Shown: positions 37,340-50,480, numbered from the stretch's first letter. The stretch: 64,000 bases of DNA from Anthopleura xanthogrammica (GCA_964019055.1 OZ025207.1:25515617-25579616); one strand, 5' to 3'. Translations and numbers: made by a program. Notes: generated from the sequence alone by a model not told the origin.

Positions 37340-38107
37340 GGATCAGTCATTAAGCGTTTTGTTATATAGCTAATCATTTTAGACAAGTCAATTTAGAAAA
37401 TTTGAATTTTTATTCCGTGAGCTTGCAACATAACATAAGACCGTTACTAAACGGATACACGATTCAAAAGATCAAAAAATCAAAGTTCAATGAATATATA
37501 AGATTTTTGAATAGTTCAATGTTTCTTTAAAACTCACTTCGAGTAGAAATTAAAGGTCACATTTGCACCTGAAAAAGCCCCTGCTTGAAAAGTCACTGTT
37601 TCTTGACTTTGGGAAGCAAAATTCTGCATCAGTACAGGTGATTGCGGACAGCTGCGTGGTTGATCTATTGACGTAGAACTTGCTGCTACAATACTGGTAC
37701 TTTCCGACGTGTTAATCTTTCGGGATTTTCATGACCAGTTTCATCAGAAAATGCTACTAGGGTTGCGATAGCGTTTTTCGTAGCTTTTTTGGTGTTTTCT
37801 GAGTCCTTATTGTCAACAAGAGTCTGTATTTCTTTACTAGAAAGACTGGAAAATCTCTGCTTTTTCGTTTTTGGCTCCATTTTCACTCGAGCTGGAAATA
37901 TTTTTGCATGTGATCTGCTCATGACCTTCAGTAGCATATTTGTTTCTGATTGGTTCATAATATCACCCCACTGATTTCTCACGTTCTGATCACGTGCGCT
38001 GGGCACTTGTATCCCGGTCGGGATACAGTTAGATTTAACTAGTATCACGTGAGCATCTATCAACCAATGAGAATGCTCGTTATATTGTCAAAATGATTAG
38101 CTATATA
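37340..38107. mobile_element. TIR insertion in right arm, carrying a Crypton-like fragment
   Basis: Inverted motifs 'ttgttatatagctaatcatt' and 'aatgattagctatataacaa' near the two ends. The left arm reads through without it ('cacgttacattatcaattac' in the matching orientation, about 19995-20020), a natural empty site. Length difference about 770 bp. Confidence 0.75.
37686..38063 (-). pseudogene. Crypton/tyrosine-recombinase-like N-terminal fragment
   Basis: Minus-strand frame with 'KTKKQRFSSLSSKEIQTL' followed by 'DNKDSENTKKATKNAIATL'. This resembles the N-terminal region of Crypton-type recombinase-derived proteins that are common in corals and sea anemones. The catalytic domain is missing; the frame stops soon after 'ETGHENPE'. 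It lies inside the TIR insertion. Assignment from memory of the family, so only moderate confidence. Confidence 0.45.
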
Positions 38108-39345
38108 ACAATATCAATTACTTTCACTTTGAGTACAGTAGTTATACGTGGTATATGTATACATTAGTGAATTGTTTAAAATGTACTTTCGCTCGCCTAA
38201 TAGAGATCCAAATTGTTTTCCATTTGTTTGTACGAGGCTTTTATTTTTCAAATAAGTTAAATAAAGTTACTAGTTGCTGAGTGGATAGTGAATAATAGAA
38301 TAGTAAGTGAAGATTGCTAGAAGTACTCAGTAACAGGGCTCAGTTGTTGATGCCGAAGAGCGGAAAATAAAATCACAAAAGCGTAGTCGTGGCGGTCGTC
38401 ACTAATGACCAATATAAGAATCGAGATGGAACACAAATGATATTGTTATGAAGTTTTTCAACGCTTGTCATTAATGTGGATTATGTTGTTTCATTTTTAC
38501 ATACCGAGAGTTGATACTATATCAGGTGGCAAGTACAAGGCGGTATTTTTGATCTAAGGTCTTTATTTAGTGGTGTAGGGACTCTTTAAATTAAGCATGT
38601 ATTATTCAAATAACTTCTTTGGTTGATTCATGGTTGATTCATTCATTGAAACTGAAATTACTGATTTTCTTCAGCGAAGCGATACGTATAAGTCTTACGT
38701 GATGACCATTGGGAATTTACTGATAATACACACATAGAATTTGTTCACTAGATATAAAATGAGCAGGATTACATAAAATAACACGTTTCAATTGTATATA
38801 ATAATTAAAAATTCATTGAAATATTGGAGCCTATAAAATCACACAAAACAAAAAGAAGTATACCCTGGTCTTATAGGTTTTCTTTATTTTGGATACTTTG
38901 TAGAAGGAATAATGCATTGGGCAAGGGAATAAAGGAAAGCTTAATGATGGTAGACCAAATATTGGACTTGATGGTAGCTCATATTCCCAATCCATTAAAA
39001 ATCTGAATAATACAAAATATAATTACAAAAGACTTAAGATTGTCTTTTTCCCATTTTTATAATTTGTTTATGTCAACGATAATACAATACAATAATAAAA
39101 CAGGATATTTCATGTTCATTTACAGAATGATGAAAATACAAAATACAGTAAAATCGTAATAAAATGTTCAGGCTAATTTATTTTGTCTACTTAATTTTTT
39201 TGCAATACAAGCAGCCATGCAAAAATCCACTTTTAAGCCAAATGAATTTAGAAATTAACGACTCTGTGAGTTGAGAATTGTTTGTTTAAATAGAACATTA
39301 AATGTAGTGGTAGTGAGTGTGGAGTGAGTTGCATACGTATTTGCC
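38108..39345. repeat. Right arm of inverted duplication, inner part
   Basis: Pairs in reverse complement with about 18880-19990. The only tidy frame, 38824-39006, is mirrored at 19078-19260 but looks non-coding (see rejected items). Confidence 0.65.
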
Positions 39346-39349
39346 ATAA

Positions 39350-40080
39350 TAGTCAACTCATTAGCGAATAACTGGAACTTTAGGATAAAATACGTAGACG
39401 ACCTATCTATTACCGAGGTGATCCCGAGGTGCTCCCTCAGCATCATGCTTGTTATTGTAAACAACATTTAAGCTTTCGCAATTACGAGAGGCATGCGTCT
39501 CAATCCTAAGAAATGCAAGGAGATGTTTTTTGATCCCCTGCAATAACGTTTACCTATATACAGTCGCCTTTGTTTATTGGAGGGTGCCCTATAGAGTCTG
39601 TAAGAACTTTCAAACTTCTGGGTGTCTATTTCAGTAGTGATCTTAAGTGGTCAACACATTGTGAATACAATATTAAGAAAGCTTCAAAACGTTTGATTGT
39701 ATATCCTTCGCCAACTGCGCAAGGCCGGCTATGGTACTAAAGATCTTATTGATGTGTACTGCAGTTTAATATGCCCAATTATGGAGTCCGCCGTGCCAGT
39801 TTGGGCTTCATTGCCATTGTACCTCAGTGACGAGATTTAATCTGTACAACAAAGAGCTTTGAGGATCATTTTCATTTCCCAGTATTCTGGCTATGCTAGC
39901 TGCCTTAAAGAAGCTTAACTTCTAATCCTGTGTCAGAGGAGAATAGACATTTCCACTGAATTTGTTAAAATCAATAAGAACATTGGTCCATTAAAAGACA
40001 TTCTCAATCAACCTCGTAATGTTAACCACCAAGGATAATATATAAATTTAGGCACTGCCTAAAAGCGAAACTTCATCGTA
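39350..40080 (+). mobile_element. LINE RT remnant with YVDD box
   Basis: With frameshifts the + strand reads 'KYVDDLSITEVIPRCS' (about 39390), 'MRLNPKKCKEM', 'TFKLLGVYFSSDLKW', 'GYGTKDLIDVYCSLICPIME' and 'VQQRALRIIF'. YVDD is the RT catalytic box. Many breaks show it is dead. The left arm lacks it, so it inserted after the inverted duplication or was lost from the left. Confidence 0.85.
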
Positions 40081-41170
40081 AGATTAAGAATCTTCTCTAG
40101 CTAAAAACTCTTTAGCAAGTCGCTAAAGTCGAAAAATTGGTTTTGTTTAGTTTAAGACAGACATGACTTTAATTAAACGCATTTTTTACTTTGCAAAAAT
40201 AAGAAAAATTTTTTTTTGGTCCATCTTTGACTACATTATTGCTATTTATTTCTGTGTATTTACGAGTAAGCAAAACGCGCGGGACCCTGTGCATAGTGGT
40301 ACACGGACGGACGTCGTACGGACAATAGAATGGCGTAATCAAGCCATGAAAAATCAACTCGATGGCTTACCATTTTTTCTTAAGTATTCTCCGCTATAAT
40401 TTAAGATCTGGAAGTGCTAATTGTAGTTCATCCACAACTAAAACACTAAGACTGAGCTAATTTGTTACAAGGAAATATCTTATTACTTAAGAACTCTCAT
40501 TTGTATGCTGCTATGAGTATGACATGAATAACTCGAATACTTAAACCTAAATATTTATTCATAGACTATAATATATAGAGGATATTACATTCCATTTATA
40601 TAATGTCCTTTATCCATTAGACAAGTTATTTATTCTAGTATGTGTATATAAGTATATAACTTAATGTGTAATTTCCCGCAATTCAGTTTTTCTGCAATGG
40701 GTATTTATTAAAGCATTATTATTTCAGAAATGTTACACTCTGGGGCGGATCTAGGATCTAAGGGGGGAGGGGCACAAAATTTAGAAGATGCACCTTTTTG
40801 TTATACTAACCCAGTCACTAATTCCAAGCTAGAAAGGGGGGTTACGTGCACCCTTTGACCATCTACTTTTCCCACTGCCACTGCTCCAATTTTTTGCTCA
40901 GAGTCGTATTACTGACAGCTCTACATAGTCATAAGAACTATAATTTTTTGATTGGCACCAAAAAATATTTTGGCACCAGCAAAAAACAGGTGGTTGAAAA
41001 CTTAGAATGGTGGCATTATACGTACACCAAGCAGATTGTATGATACGATAGGAGTGATAAATGGTATTTATTTTGCATAATACCATTTGGTTCGGTTTTT
41101 CTCGCAATGTACCGTAATAGCCCTCTGTTGAACGCAGTCCTGAATTTCAACAATCTTATTTACTTCCCTT
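40081..41170. repeat. Right arm flank upstream of copy C
   Basis: The part 40790-41050 matches 17460-17700 in reverse complement. The last about 80 bp before the ATG match one unit of the 151-bp minisatellite. No gene seen. Confidence 0.6.
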
Positions 41171-42581
41171 GTTACTAGGATGGCATTTACATCAGAGCAT
41201 GCAATCGAGAGGATCGGTGGTTTTGGATGGTATCAGCTACGGCTTTGTTTATTCATCAGCTACTCTATTGTTTTTGTTAACATGGTGTTGATGGTGATGA
41301 CATTTAGCACTGCTGAACCTCCATGGAGATGTACAGCAAACTCTACTTCATGTACATTTAATGGAACTTTTAAAGTAGGCGACAAACACTACAAACACCG
41401 ATGTGGTATTCCACGTAAAGACTGGGAATTTGCTGTGGAAGGATATTTTGACTCTATTGTAACCGAGGTACGAGATGTTGTTAATGCTCCTTCCTTCCTT
41501 CCTTCCTTTCTTCCTTTCTTCCTTCCTTCCTTCCTAAGAAACTTTCGTTGTTCCCTTATTTCCTCATCCCTAATTTTTTGCATCAATTCTTACTTGTATA
41601 TTCACCCCCTCGTTTCCAGTGGGACTTGGTATGTCACACGGCCGTCTACGTCAGTATAGCCAACTCACTGCTGTTCATAATATGGATATTTGGTTCCATA
41701 CTCGGCAGTATTCTGAGTGACAAATACGGCAGGAAAGTAGTGTTGTTTACATTCTCTATGTTCACCAGTGTCTGCGGACTGGTATCAGCATTTGCTCAGG
41801 CGTACTGGGTGTTTGCACTGTTCAGAGGTCTCGCCGGAGTTGGATTAGGTAAGAAAACTGTGAGTCTATTTACCAGTGTGTGTTAAGAGAGCTTGACGGT
41901 AAGATTCGAGAAATTACGGCGGATGAAAAAAAATTGTTCACGATTTCCCCCAAAATTTACAATTGAATTGAGAAAATAACATTCAGTTGTGAAACGTTGG
42001 GTGTATTTTCGAGTTCTAATAGCTGTTATTTTTGGAGAAATTTTAATTTTAATTTTCTTCATATCAACTTCAGAGCAACTTCAAAAGAGCTAGCACGAAA
42101 CTTTTAGGCGGTAACTGATCAAATATTTTTGATAAACAGTTAGTTATGGACTTGTAATTTGTTTATGTTTCTTAATAATTGGTTTTAATTAAGAAATTAA
42201 ACCTTAATCATTTGTTTATGGTTGGTTAGTATCCGTGTGCCAGAAGTGTTACCTAAAACTGCCTCGGAAGAATTTACAATTTCCAGATGGTCCAACCAAT
42301 ATCCCAAGTAAAATTACCGGTGAATTTGAAGATAATAAGCTATTTGAAGGGAAATAACATAAATTACCTTGGGTTTAGGTGTTCTTAACGGTATCCGCGA
42401 ACTGACCAAAATTAAAATAGCTAATGAAACAAAAAAATTCTGACTACCTTTTATTAAGTATACGAAATTTAAGTAGATAAAGCTTGTTAGGCTATTCTCT
42501 ATTGAAGTTATACCTGTACAAATCCATATCATTGAATACTCTTATTTAATCATGGGGACGGTCCTACGCTTCACTAGACCA

Positions 42582-42945
42582 ATATCACGCTAGCGCGACA
42601 TTATAAAATGTTTGATTTACAAGAAAAAAATTAAAGAGTTTACTATCAAATTTGTCACATCCATGATAGTAAAATTGCAAAGTTTCGTAAAAATTGCTCT
42701 TAAACTAACGAAGATATAAATTTTTGAAAATATGCATTTTGTCTCGTTATCAGTCTAGACACATACTTTTCTTCAAAGGCTCAACAAACATTCTTAGCTT
42801 CAAAAATTCATAACTTCGTCCGGCAATTTAAGGGCAATCTTTATGTAACTTTCCAATTTTACTATATCGACTGTGACGAATTTGAAAGTAAACTTCTTTT
42901 ACCGAAAAAAATATATATATTGTAATGTTACGCTAGCGTGATATA
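42582..42945. mobile_element. TIR MITE, about 365 bp
   Basis: Inverted ends 'atatcacgctagcgcgacat' and 'atgttacgctagcgtgatat'. No coding frame. Confidence 0.75.
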
Positions 42946-43989
42946 TGTCTAAATCATTAGCGGCAGACGTAGACTACCTGTTATAATTTGTAGATTACAG
43001 TTTTGTTTATAAATTACGTACCTAGCCTGAACTTTGATTTTCAATTTGTTTTGATGATTGCAGTTTTAATACAAAAGAAATGCTAACTTTGGGGAAAAAA
43101 TGACATGTTTTTGGTTTGGATTTATAAATTGTAAAATTTGCCATTGTGTATGACGTTTTCTTCAATTATGTATTGAAACGTGTGGCTTTATTGTAGCTTG
43201 TCTACTTGAATGAGCGCTCTAGTATCCTTTCGTGCTCTTCTTAACAAATAAAACAGCTTTTTCGCTGCTCCGTTGAGTAATAAACACGCAGGAAGTGACG
43301 TAAGCACGAAAGAAGTGTGAAGAGAAGCACGAGCCGTAGGCGATCTTGTACTTCTCGCGACAACGAAAGCCGGTTTGTCCGAAGCATCGTTTTCAGTTTG
43401 CTAGAGGGAGGGCGACAAAGCCGATCCACATTTTCCACCATACTAGCACCACCCCCACCCCCCCCCCCCCCTTTTCTCATTTAAAATGTGCTGCGACGTC
43501 CCTATCGTACAGAAGGCAAACTTCAATCGAAATCTACATATCAGCAACCCGGACTGTTACTTAGTACCCGGTGGTGCAAGTGAGTCTTCTCTTACTTTGT
43601 AAAGGCTAGACATTTCAATTTGTTAAATTTACTAGTTTTATATTGGGGGGCTATTTTGGGGGATCCGAAAAATTTACTGCACCCCCCTGAAAATTTTGAG
43701 ATATAGGCTCTCAGAAATGCGATTTCCGGTAGTGTTTTGCGGGACAATTGCACCATATTTATTGTATTAAGCTCATGTAAAAGTTTTAGGCAACTCTTAA
43801 CAGAAAATTACTATTTTTGGCTAAAATTGTGGGGCTAATTCCTCCAAAGACCTTTTCCTCCGCCACTGCGTTCCCTCTATATATGCATTTTGAAATGGTT
43901 AGAGGAATGGTAAAAGGAATTCGACAATTTTTTTTACCAGAATATATTTAATGAAATATATATAATATTGATAGGTTGATAGCTGGCTA

Positions 43990-44290
43990 ATATTAAAGTT
44001 ATCAGGCTATCAGGCTATCATTAGCTTAGCGATCAGGCTATCTGGCTGTCATTAGCTTAGTGATCAGGCGCTATCATGCTATCATTAGCTTAGCGATCAG
44101 GCTATCAGGCTATCACTAGCTTAGCAATCAGGCTATCAGGCTATCACTAGCTTAGCGATCAGGCTATCAGGCTATCATTAGCTTAGCAATCAGGCTATCA
44201 GGCTATCACTAGCTTAGCGATCAGGCGCTATTATGCTATCATTAGCTTAGCGATCAGGCTATCAGGCTATCATTAGCTTAACGATGAATA
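43990..44290. repeat. 31-bp minisatellite, about 9 units
   Basis: The unit is built of 'gcttagcgatcaggctat' plus 'caggctatcatta', with single-base variants; two units carry 'ggcgctatcatg' instead. Confidence 0.9.
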
Positions 44291-45447
44291 AATGTTGACA
44301 TCAATAAAAAGAACTATACAAAATATTTTGTTTGTTTGTAAAGTATTACAGCCATTAGTGTTTCTCAGTGCATCCGTCTTGTGAAGTAACAGAGCTTTAC
44401 GCGCACTAGTTTCGCAAAAATAATCGAATCCACCGCAAAAACCTGGGTATAATCAAATCCACCGCACTCCACCGTAAAAATCTGGCCCGTGCAGTGCTGC
44501 CTATTATACTAATGGAAATGTAGAAAATAGAAGAATTAGCTACAATGAAAACACATTTCAAAAAAAGTTGTCGGTGCAAGACGGAAATGAATTATGGGTA
44601 TGCAACTGAACACAAATAATCGAGACTTTAAAATGGTTTCCGTCGACTACGAAACAGCACTGGGTATCTAAATAACTTCCGATTTCTTGCTAAGAATAAT
44701 AGTATTAAAGTTCCATCCGATTAGAGTAATACTTCCATTCGACCCCAGGCCCTTCCCCAACTCTGACGATGCTATGTTGACGCACGATATATGTTATGCG
44801 TATAGAAAGTCACATAAAATGTTTTGATGCTTTTTTACTATATCTTGGACATCTATTTCTTCTTTAGAAAATAATTATGAACATCTGGTTATATAAAATA
44901 ATGACATCAGAACATTTTTCTTGGAAAATATATCATTTGCTGGGGGTCAATAAGCATATTTGCTTTACATGTTTTTTCAATGAAAATAAAAAAATCCCAA
45001 CAATTTCTCGCGTGGCAATCTTTAGGAAGGTCTCATCTACCTTGCTTGTAGTTTTCGGCCCAAGAGTCGGGTTGGACACGGTAGAAATTTCGATCAAATA
45101 AACAATATTTATCCATGCTAATTTTTGGACACATGAATGTCAAAGCTATTTTATGCGAAAGCCACAATGTTTTCGGGATGTTTTACTTTCCTACGTATTG
45201 CTAAGGTATGAAAATGAATGCTCAAAAAATGTCATTACTTAGGATAAAGGCTAAACACGAAAAATAGTGCCATCATTTTCCATTAAAAAAGTAACCCCAC
45301 CATTGTAGTTCTACTGGGATCCTCTAATCACCATACAAGCATCAAGCCATTTAAACGGGTTTGATTTTTGACCGGTAAACCATCCGCCGAAGACCTCTTA
45401 AGGTATCAGGATACGTTTGAGGCCTTTGAGATTACTTTACTCGCGAC

Positions 45448-46068
45448 CAAAATTTCGCGATGCCTTTTCAATATTATTAATAAAAGTATACATTTTCTGA
45501 AAGCTAAATAAACGTAGTTTTTAAAAATCAATGTGGAATTTTCTGTTTCGCGACATAAAAAAAGTTATTGGCTTTCTCCGCAGTTTTTGAGTGACCAAAA
45601 TATCGTTTTAAAAACATTGTAGCTCTTTCCGATTACATTAGATCGAACTGAAACTTTGGATTATGATAAAGAACAATACGATCTAAAAAACGGTGTCTCA
45701 GATTTTTGAAATGTATTTTTATTCAAAAGATATTGTCTATTTTGCAATTATGACCTCCGAAAATTCAAACATCCGGATTTAACGCGTCATTGCGCGCGAT
45801 CTAAAAAAGATATAAAAAATCTGAGACACTGTTTTAAAGCTCATTATCCACAGAGCCTGCTAACGTACTTTTGATCGACATAGCGGAAATTCTGATCCTG
45901 CGGGAAGTTGTCAAATGAAGTGAGGTAGAATGTCACTTTGAACCCAATATGTTTTTTTGTGTTCCAAAACAGACAATTATAAATAGATATTCGAAAACTA
46001 CATTTATTTAGCTTTCAGAAAATGTATACTTTTATAGCAAAGTATTGTAAAGCCCGTGCGAAATTTGA
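45448..46068. mobile_element. Long foldback MITE in intron 2 of copy C
   Basis: Outer arms of at least 70 bp: 'aagtatacattttctgaaag' near 45485 and its complement near 46015, with weaker complementarity at the ends ('aaatttcgc'). An inner inverted pair 'gtgtctcagattttt' / 'aaaaatctgagacac' also exists. Non-coding. Confidence 0.75.
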
Positions 46069-47009
46069 GGTACATATTTATCTATATTTGTTACCATTCT
46101 ATATTATCATTTTTTAATCATACCTATTATTTACTTATATTTATTACACCGTTCTTCTATATCATACTATGCTGTTTTTGATCTAATGTTTACTGTTTAA
46201 GATCTGTTTTGCAATGTTTCTTTGGATTTCCTATATATTTCTCGCTTTGTGCCTGGTTTTCTTTCGTGCTATGCGGCACTGTACCGTTGCGGTTCGGTGC
46301 TGTGTTGTGGCATGCTGTTAATTAAGTTGACGTGTATTGCTACACTGTGGTTTCAGTGCAATGCCACAATGTGTGGTGCGGTGCAAGGCGTAGCAGAACG
46401 ATGCGCGAGGTTTTGCGCTCTACTCTGCTCTGATTTGCTCTTTTTGGTAGTACTGCGCAGTACGCTGTTACATTCTTTCACATAAGCCACGTTTTCATTC
46501 CATTTTCCAGGTGGCTGCGGTACTTGCGCATTCGTTTTAGTAATGGAATACGTCGGTAAAAAACAACGTGGTCTAGTAGGTATCGGTATATGGTAGTCCT
46601 GGATAACCAACCTGCTTCTCCTGGTTCTCTTCGCGTATCTCATACCCAACTGGCGCACGCTTAGCATCATTATCAGTGCACCGGGCTTGTTGTTCTGTCT
46701 CTTTTGGTGGTAAGTGTCTTTGGTTTTAAAATCCTTTTACATTACCTACCTTAATTCAAATATGTGTTGTGCAAAACTTACTTCTTACTAATCCAACAAA
46801 CCTACATACCTATTCTCAAGGTCTATGATACCAAACCACCTATCTATTCGACTACCTCCCTATTACTTAGGTAACACCTACCTACCTGTCCACCTAACTA
46901 GCTAACTTGCTTCCCAAGATCCCTACCTACCTACCTTACTAGCTGCCCACCTACCAAACTGTCCATTTACCTACTATATACATACAGGCACGCATTTGTT
47001 CTTACATAC

Positions 47010-47535
47010 CTCCTTGGATCGAATTGGTTGCTGACAGAAACAAGCAAATGTGTCGAACACTACCTGGAGTGGACCTCTACTCCAGGGAAAACCCAGTCTC
47101 TCAGGTAACGCCTGACAGCGTGGAAGACCTTTATGTCTCGGTGGAATCGTACTCAGAACCCACCGTGGATGAGCCTAGCAAAGCCAATTGATGCCCTATC
47201 CAGTGGAAAGCACTGGGCGTGGATGGCGTACCACTGTAATTATATTACTGTAGAAAACCAGCCCTACTGGAATCATCTCACGAGCTCTTGCATCTTTGTT
47301 AGAGAAAAAGCAAGTTACCTCAGGATATGCGCAATGCTACAATAATCACCCTGTATGAAAACAAGGGTGACCGCAGTGATTGTAATAATTATCGGAGGAT
47401 CTCCTTGTTGAGCATAGTTGGCAAAGTCTTCAAGTCTTCAAGTCCTCGCTGAACATATTTACCAGACATTTCATTCCAGAATCTGCTAAACAGGACTGAC
47501 CACTATCATGGTGCTACCATTATCTTGTGAGATAT
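47010..47535 (+). mobile_element. LINE RT fragment in intron 3 of copy C
   Basis: Same insertion as in A and B, with the RT pieces 'DALSSGKHWAWMAYH' and, in another frame, the block around 'cggaggatctccttgttgag'. It shares with copy A the roughly 1.4 kb internal loss and has an additional small deletion near 47430. Confidence 0.8.
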
Positions 47536-47897
47536 AAGGAGGCCTACTACCTAATACCCAAAACCAGCATACCAACCTAATTGCCTTAACTTCTTACCTA
47601 CCTACTTACCCGCCTACCTACCTACCTGCCTACCTACCTACCTACCTGGCTGCCCTTTGAAATAATATATTACTTAAGAATATCAATTACAATCGTATCC
47701 ATGTGCAAATAATTTGTCATTTTACCAAGGTTTGTCCCTGAATCGCTTCGCTGGCTACTAGTGAAAGGTAAAAACAAAGAAGCCAGGAAGATCTTGAAAG
47801 CAGCTGCCAAGACCAACAACAAAGTCATATCAGATGAAGAGTTAAAATTGCTGGATGAAGACAGTCAGTCCACGGAGCCGAGACTTGGAGATGTCAG

Positions 47898-48297
47898 GGA
47901 TCTTTTTGCTACTCGTTCCGTGACGCACAGGACATTGGTATCCTGGTACTGTTGGTAAGTATACTTGGAGATATCAGGGATCTTTTTGCTACTCGTTCTG
48001 TGACACACAGGACATTGGTATCCTGGTACTGTTGGTAAGTATACTTGGAGATATCAGGGATCTTTTTGCTACTCGTTCTGTGACGCACAGGACATTGGTA
48101 TCTTGGTACTGTTGGTAAGTATACTTGGAGATATCAGGGATCTTTTTGCTACTCGTTCTGTGACGCACAGGACATTGGTATCCTGGTACTGTTGGTAAGT
48201 ATACTTGGAGATATCAGGGATCTTTTCGCTACTCGTTCCGTGACGCACAGGACATTGGTATCCTGGTACTGTTGGTAAGTAAACTTCGGGATGTCAT
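47898..48297 (+). repeat. 80-bp tandem repeat of exon-4 3' end and splice donor, five units
   Basis: Each unit has about 57 bp of exon end (from 'gggatctttttgctactcg' to 'ctggtactgttg') plus 'gtaagtatacttggagatat'. Donor GTs lie at 47955, 48035, 48115, 48195 and 48275. Copies A and B have a single unit. Since 80 is not a multiple of 3, using a downstream donor shifts the frame. Confidence 0.95.
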
Positions 48298-48359
48298 GAA
48301 TCTTTAAGATAAAATCAAAAAGAAAATTGGAAAGCTCTATATGATCAAGGTATCTTATT

Positions 48360-48592
48360 AATGTATCCTATCTATCATCCCTCCATCCCTCCATCCCTCC
48401 ATCCCTCCATCCCTCCATCCCTCCATCCATCCATTACTCCTCCATCCATCCATCCCTCCATCCCTCCATCCCTCCATCCCTCCATCCCTCCATCCCTCCA
48501 TCCCTCCATCCCTCCATCCCTCCATCCCTCCATCCCTCCATCCATCCATTACTCCTCCATCCATCCATCCATCCATCCATCCAGCCATCCAT
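48360..48592. repeat. Compound CATC/CCTC microsatellite in intron 4 of copy C
   Basis: Runs of 'catccctc' octamers alternate with CATC runs and two 'attactcctc' breaks, at the position of the GGAT array of copy B. Confidence 0.95.
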
Positions 48593-49164
48593 CAATCCAG
48601 CAATTCATCCAACCATCTGTCTGTTCTATTTCTTCATGCGTGTAATGAAACTTTCTATCCCAACTCTGTCGATCTTATTTCAGGTTCGTTTGCGCCATGG
48701 TTTACTATGCCATCACTCTCAGTTCACCTTCCATTGGTGGTAACATTTACCTGAACTTTTTGATAACCACTTTGTGTGAAGCATTTGGGATGATGATAGC
48801 TATTCCTATGCTGATGTGGTGAGCACTGAATCGTATTAATAATAACCTCTAGAGTGTTCTTAAAATTATTCCCTAAGAAACACAACCAAGATCACTTATC
48901 TAGTATATGTTAATATTTTTTTCAGGCTAGGTCGGAAGAAGTCTATGGCTTTCAGTCTTTGGCTGGCGGGCATTGTTGGCATAGTTTCATCGATCTTGAG
49001 TTACTATGACGATGGCAGTAAAGGTGCAGAATACCCACTAACAGTATATATAAAATTAACTCAGTTTGAGTTCATATTACATAAATAAAGCGCGAGGTTT
49101 TTTTTTTTTTTTTTTTCATCTGAGCGGCAAATCTAACGCAAGCCAGGAGACGTCATAACTATAC

Positions 49165-49372
49165 GAATAATCCCTTTCACATTTCTCTGCTCCGTCGTAA
49201 AAGGTAGCAGTGCCTTCGCATCGAAGGGACACGAACGGTGAGCTAACAATTATAGGCCCTATAATTGTCCAAAGATCTCAATAATTGCAAGTTCACCGAA
49301 GCTCTGACTCGCGTCGATGCAAAGGCATGGCTACCTTTCAAGATGGCGCAGGGAACTGTGAAAGGGACTATT
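49165..49372. mobile_element. Foldback MITE in intron 6 of copy C
   Basis: Counterpart of 6724-6932: 'aggtagcagtgccttcgcat' faces 'atgcaaaggcatggctacct', with the outer 'ccctttcacatt' / 'aactgtgaaaggg' arms. Confidence 0.75.
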
Positions 49373-49937
49373 GACTCCTAACTGGCTTCCAGGATTCTAT
49401 TGTTTGATATTAGTTGTCTAAGTATGCTACGAGATTTAAAAAATGCATTGAAGTTCCTGCACTATAATTTTCCAGATATTGTAATATTGTCTGATCTCTG
49501 TAGGTTATGAAGCTGGTAAGATCCTGATGGCTATGGTGTTGGGCAAGATTTTCATTACCATCGCCTTTGACGTTGTATACGTGTACTCGTCAGAACTTTT
49601 CCCCACCGTTGTCAGGTAATTTTCGATAGATCTGGTGGTCATTTTTCTTTCCTTCTCTTTACCTACAACAAAGTAGTCTTGGCGGGCGAAAATGTATCCG
49701 ATTTTGTTGCACCTTGAGAAAATGTGACTCTATAGTGACTGTGTGTTTTATCCAGGAATACGGCGATGGGAACATCATCATCGGCAGGTCGCATCGGATC
49801 AGCATGTGCTCCATATATAGTCTTTTCGGTACGTAAAAACAAATTACCGTTGCTTCTTAGCTTCCAATCCTGGAATAGCGAAATAAATTTCACATATATT
49901 GGTCACGATTAAGGGAAGGATTGACTTTCTTATGATA

Positions 49938-50140
49938 TTCATTTGGTCCCTGCACAGCAAAGAGTCCATCCATTGTTGCCTTTTGGTATCATGGCAATCA
50001 ATGCGTTGATCTGTGGAATACTATGCATGACTCTCATATGATATTCATTTGGTCCACAGCAAAGAGTCCATCCATTGATGCCTTTTGGTATCATGGCAAT
50101 CAATGCGTTGATCTGTGGAATACTGTGCATGACTCTCCCA
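49938..50140 (+). repeat. Tandem last-exon acceptors, copy C (102 bp x 2)
   Basis: Acceptors before 49958 and 50060. The first unit runs 27 codons and ends in TGA; the second is the start of the full 73-codon last exon. Confidence 0.9.
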
Positions 50141-50369
50141 GAAACAAAGGACAAGGCAATGCTTGACACCATCAAGCAAGTCAATTATAACAGCCAGGAC
50201 AGCGTGATGGAAGCTATTACTGGAGGCAGTACAAAAAAAGACGACGAGAAGACCAAGTTAGTGCCCAGTGGAACATAAAACCAAGAAACGAATCGTATCA
50301 CAATTTGGGTTCAAAATCTGAAATCCCTAATTGAACCCGAATTCCTAAAAAAAAAATCCTCGAGCCCCA

Positions 50370-50480
<111 letters not shown>

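Larger units (their letters stand above)
41849..46080. other. Expanded intron 2 of copy C
   Basis: About 3.9 kb more than the matching intron of copy B. It contains a MITE (42582-42945), a poly-C tract (about 43458-43471), a 31-bp minisatellite (43990-44290) and a foldback (45448-46068). The remainder (41890-42580, 42950-43980, 44300-45440) shows no gene. Confidence 0.7.
41180..50278 (+). pseudogene. SLC22-like organic cation/anion transporter copy C, nine exons, premature stop in exon 3
   Basis: Exons: 41180-41467, 41620-41848, 46511-46709, 47730-47954, 48684-48818, 48926-49023, 49504-49615, 49756-49828, 50060-50278. All have GT-AG borders and the phases of copy B; the sum is 1578 nt (526 codons). 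Exon 1 reads '[20 protein letters not shown]', exon 2 has '[15 protein letters not shown]', exon 4 '[18 protein letters not shown]', exon 5 '[19 protein letters not shown]'. In exon 3 the codon at 46594-46596 (codon 201, Trp in A and B) is TAG, which should truncate the protein in the first half. Everything else is open, so this is a recent knockout, a null allele or a sequencing error. Intron 2 is 4.7 kb against 0.8 kb in B because of MITEs and other insertions. Confidence 0.88.
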
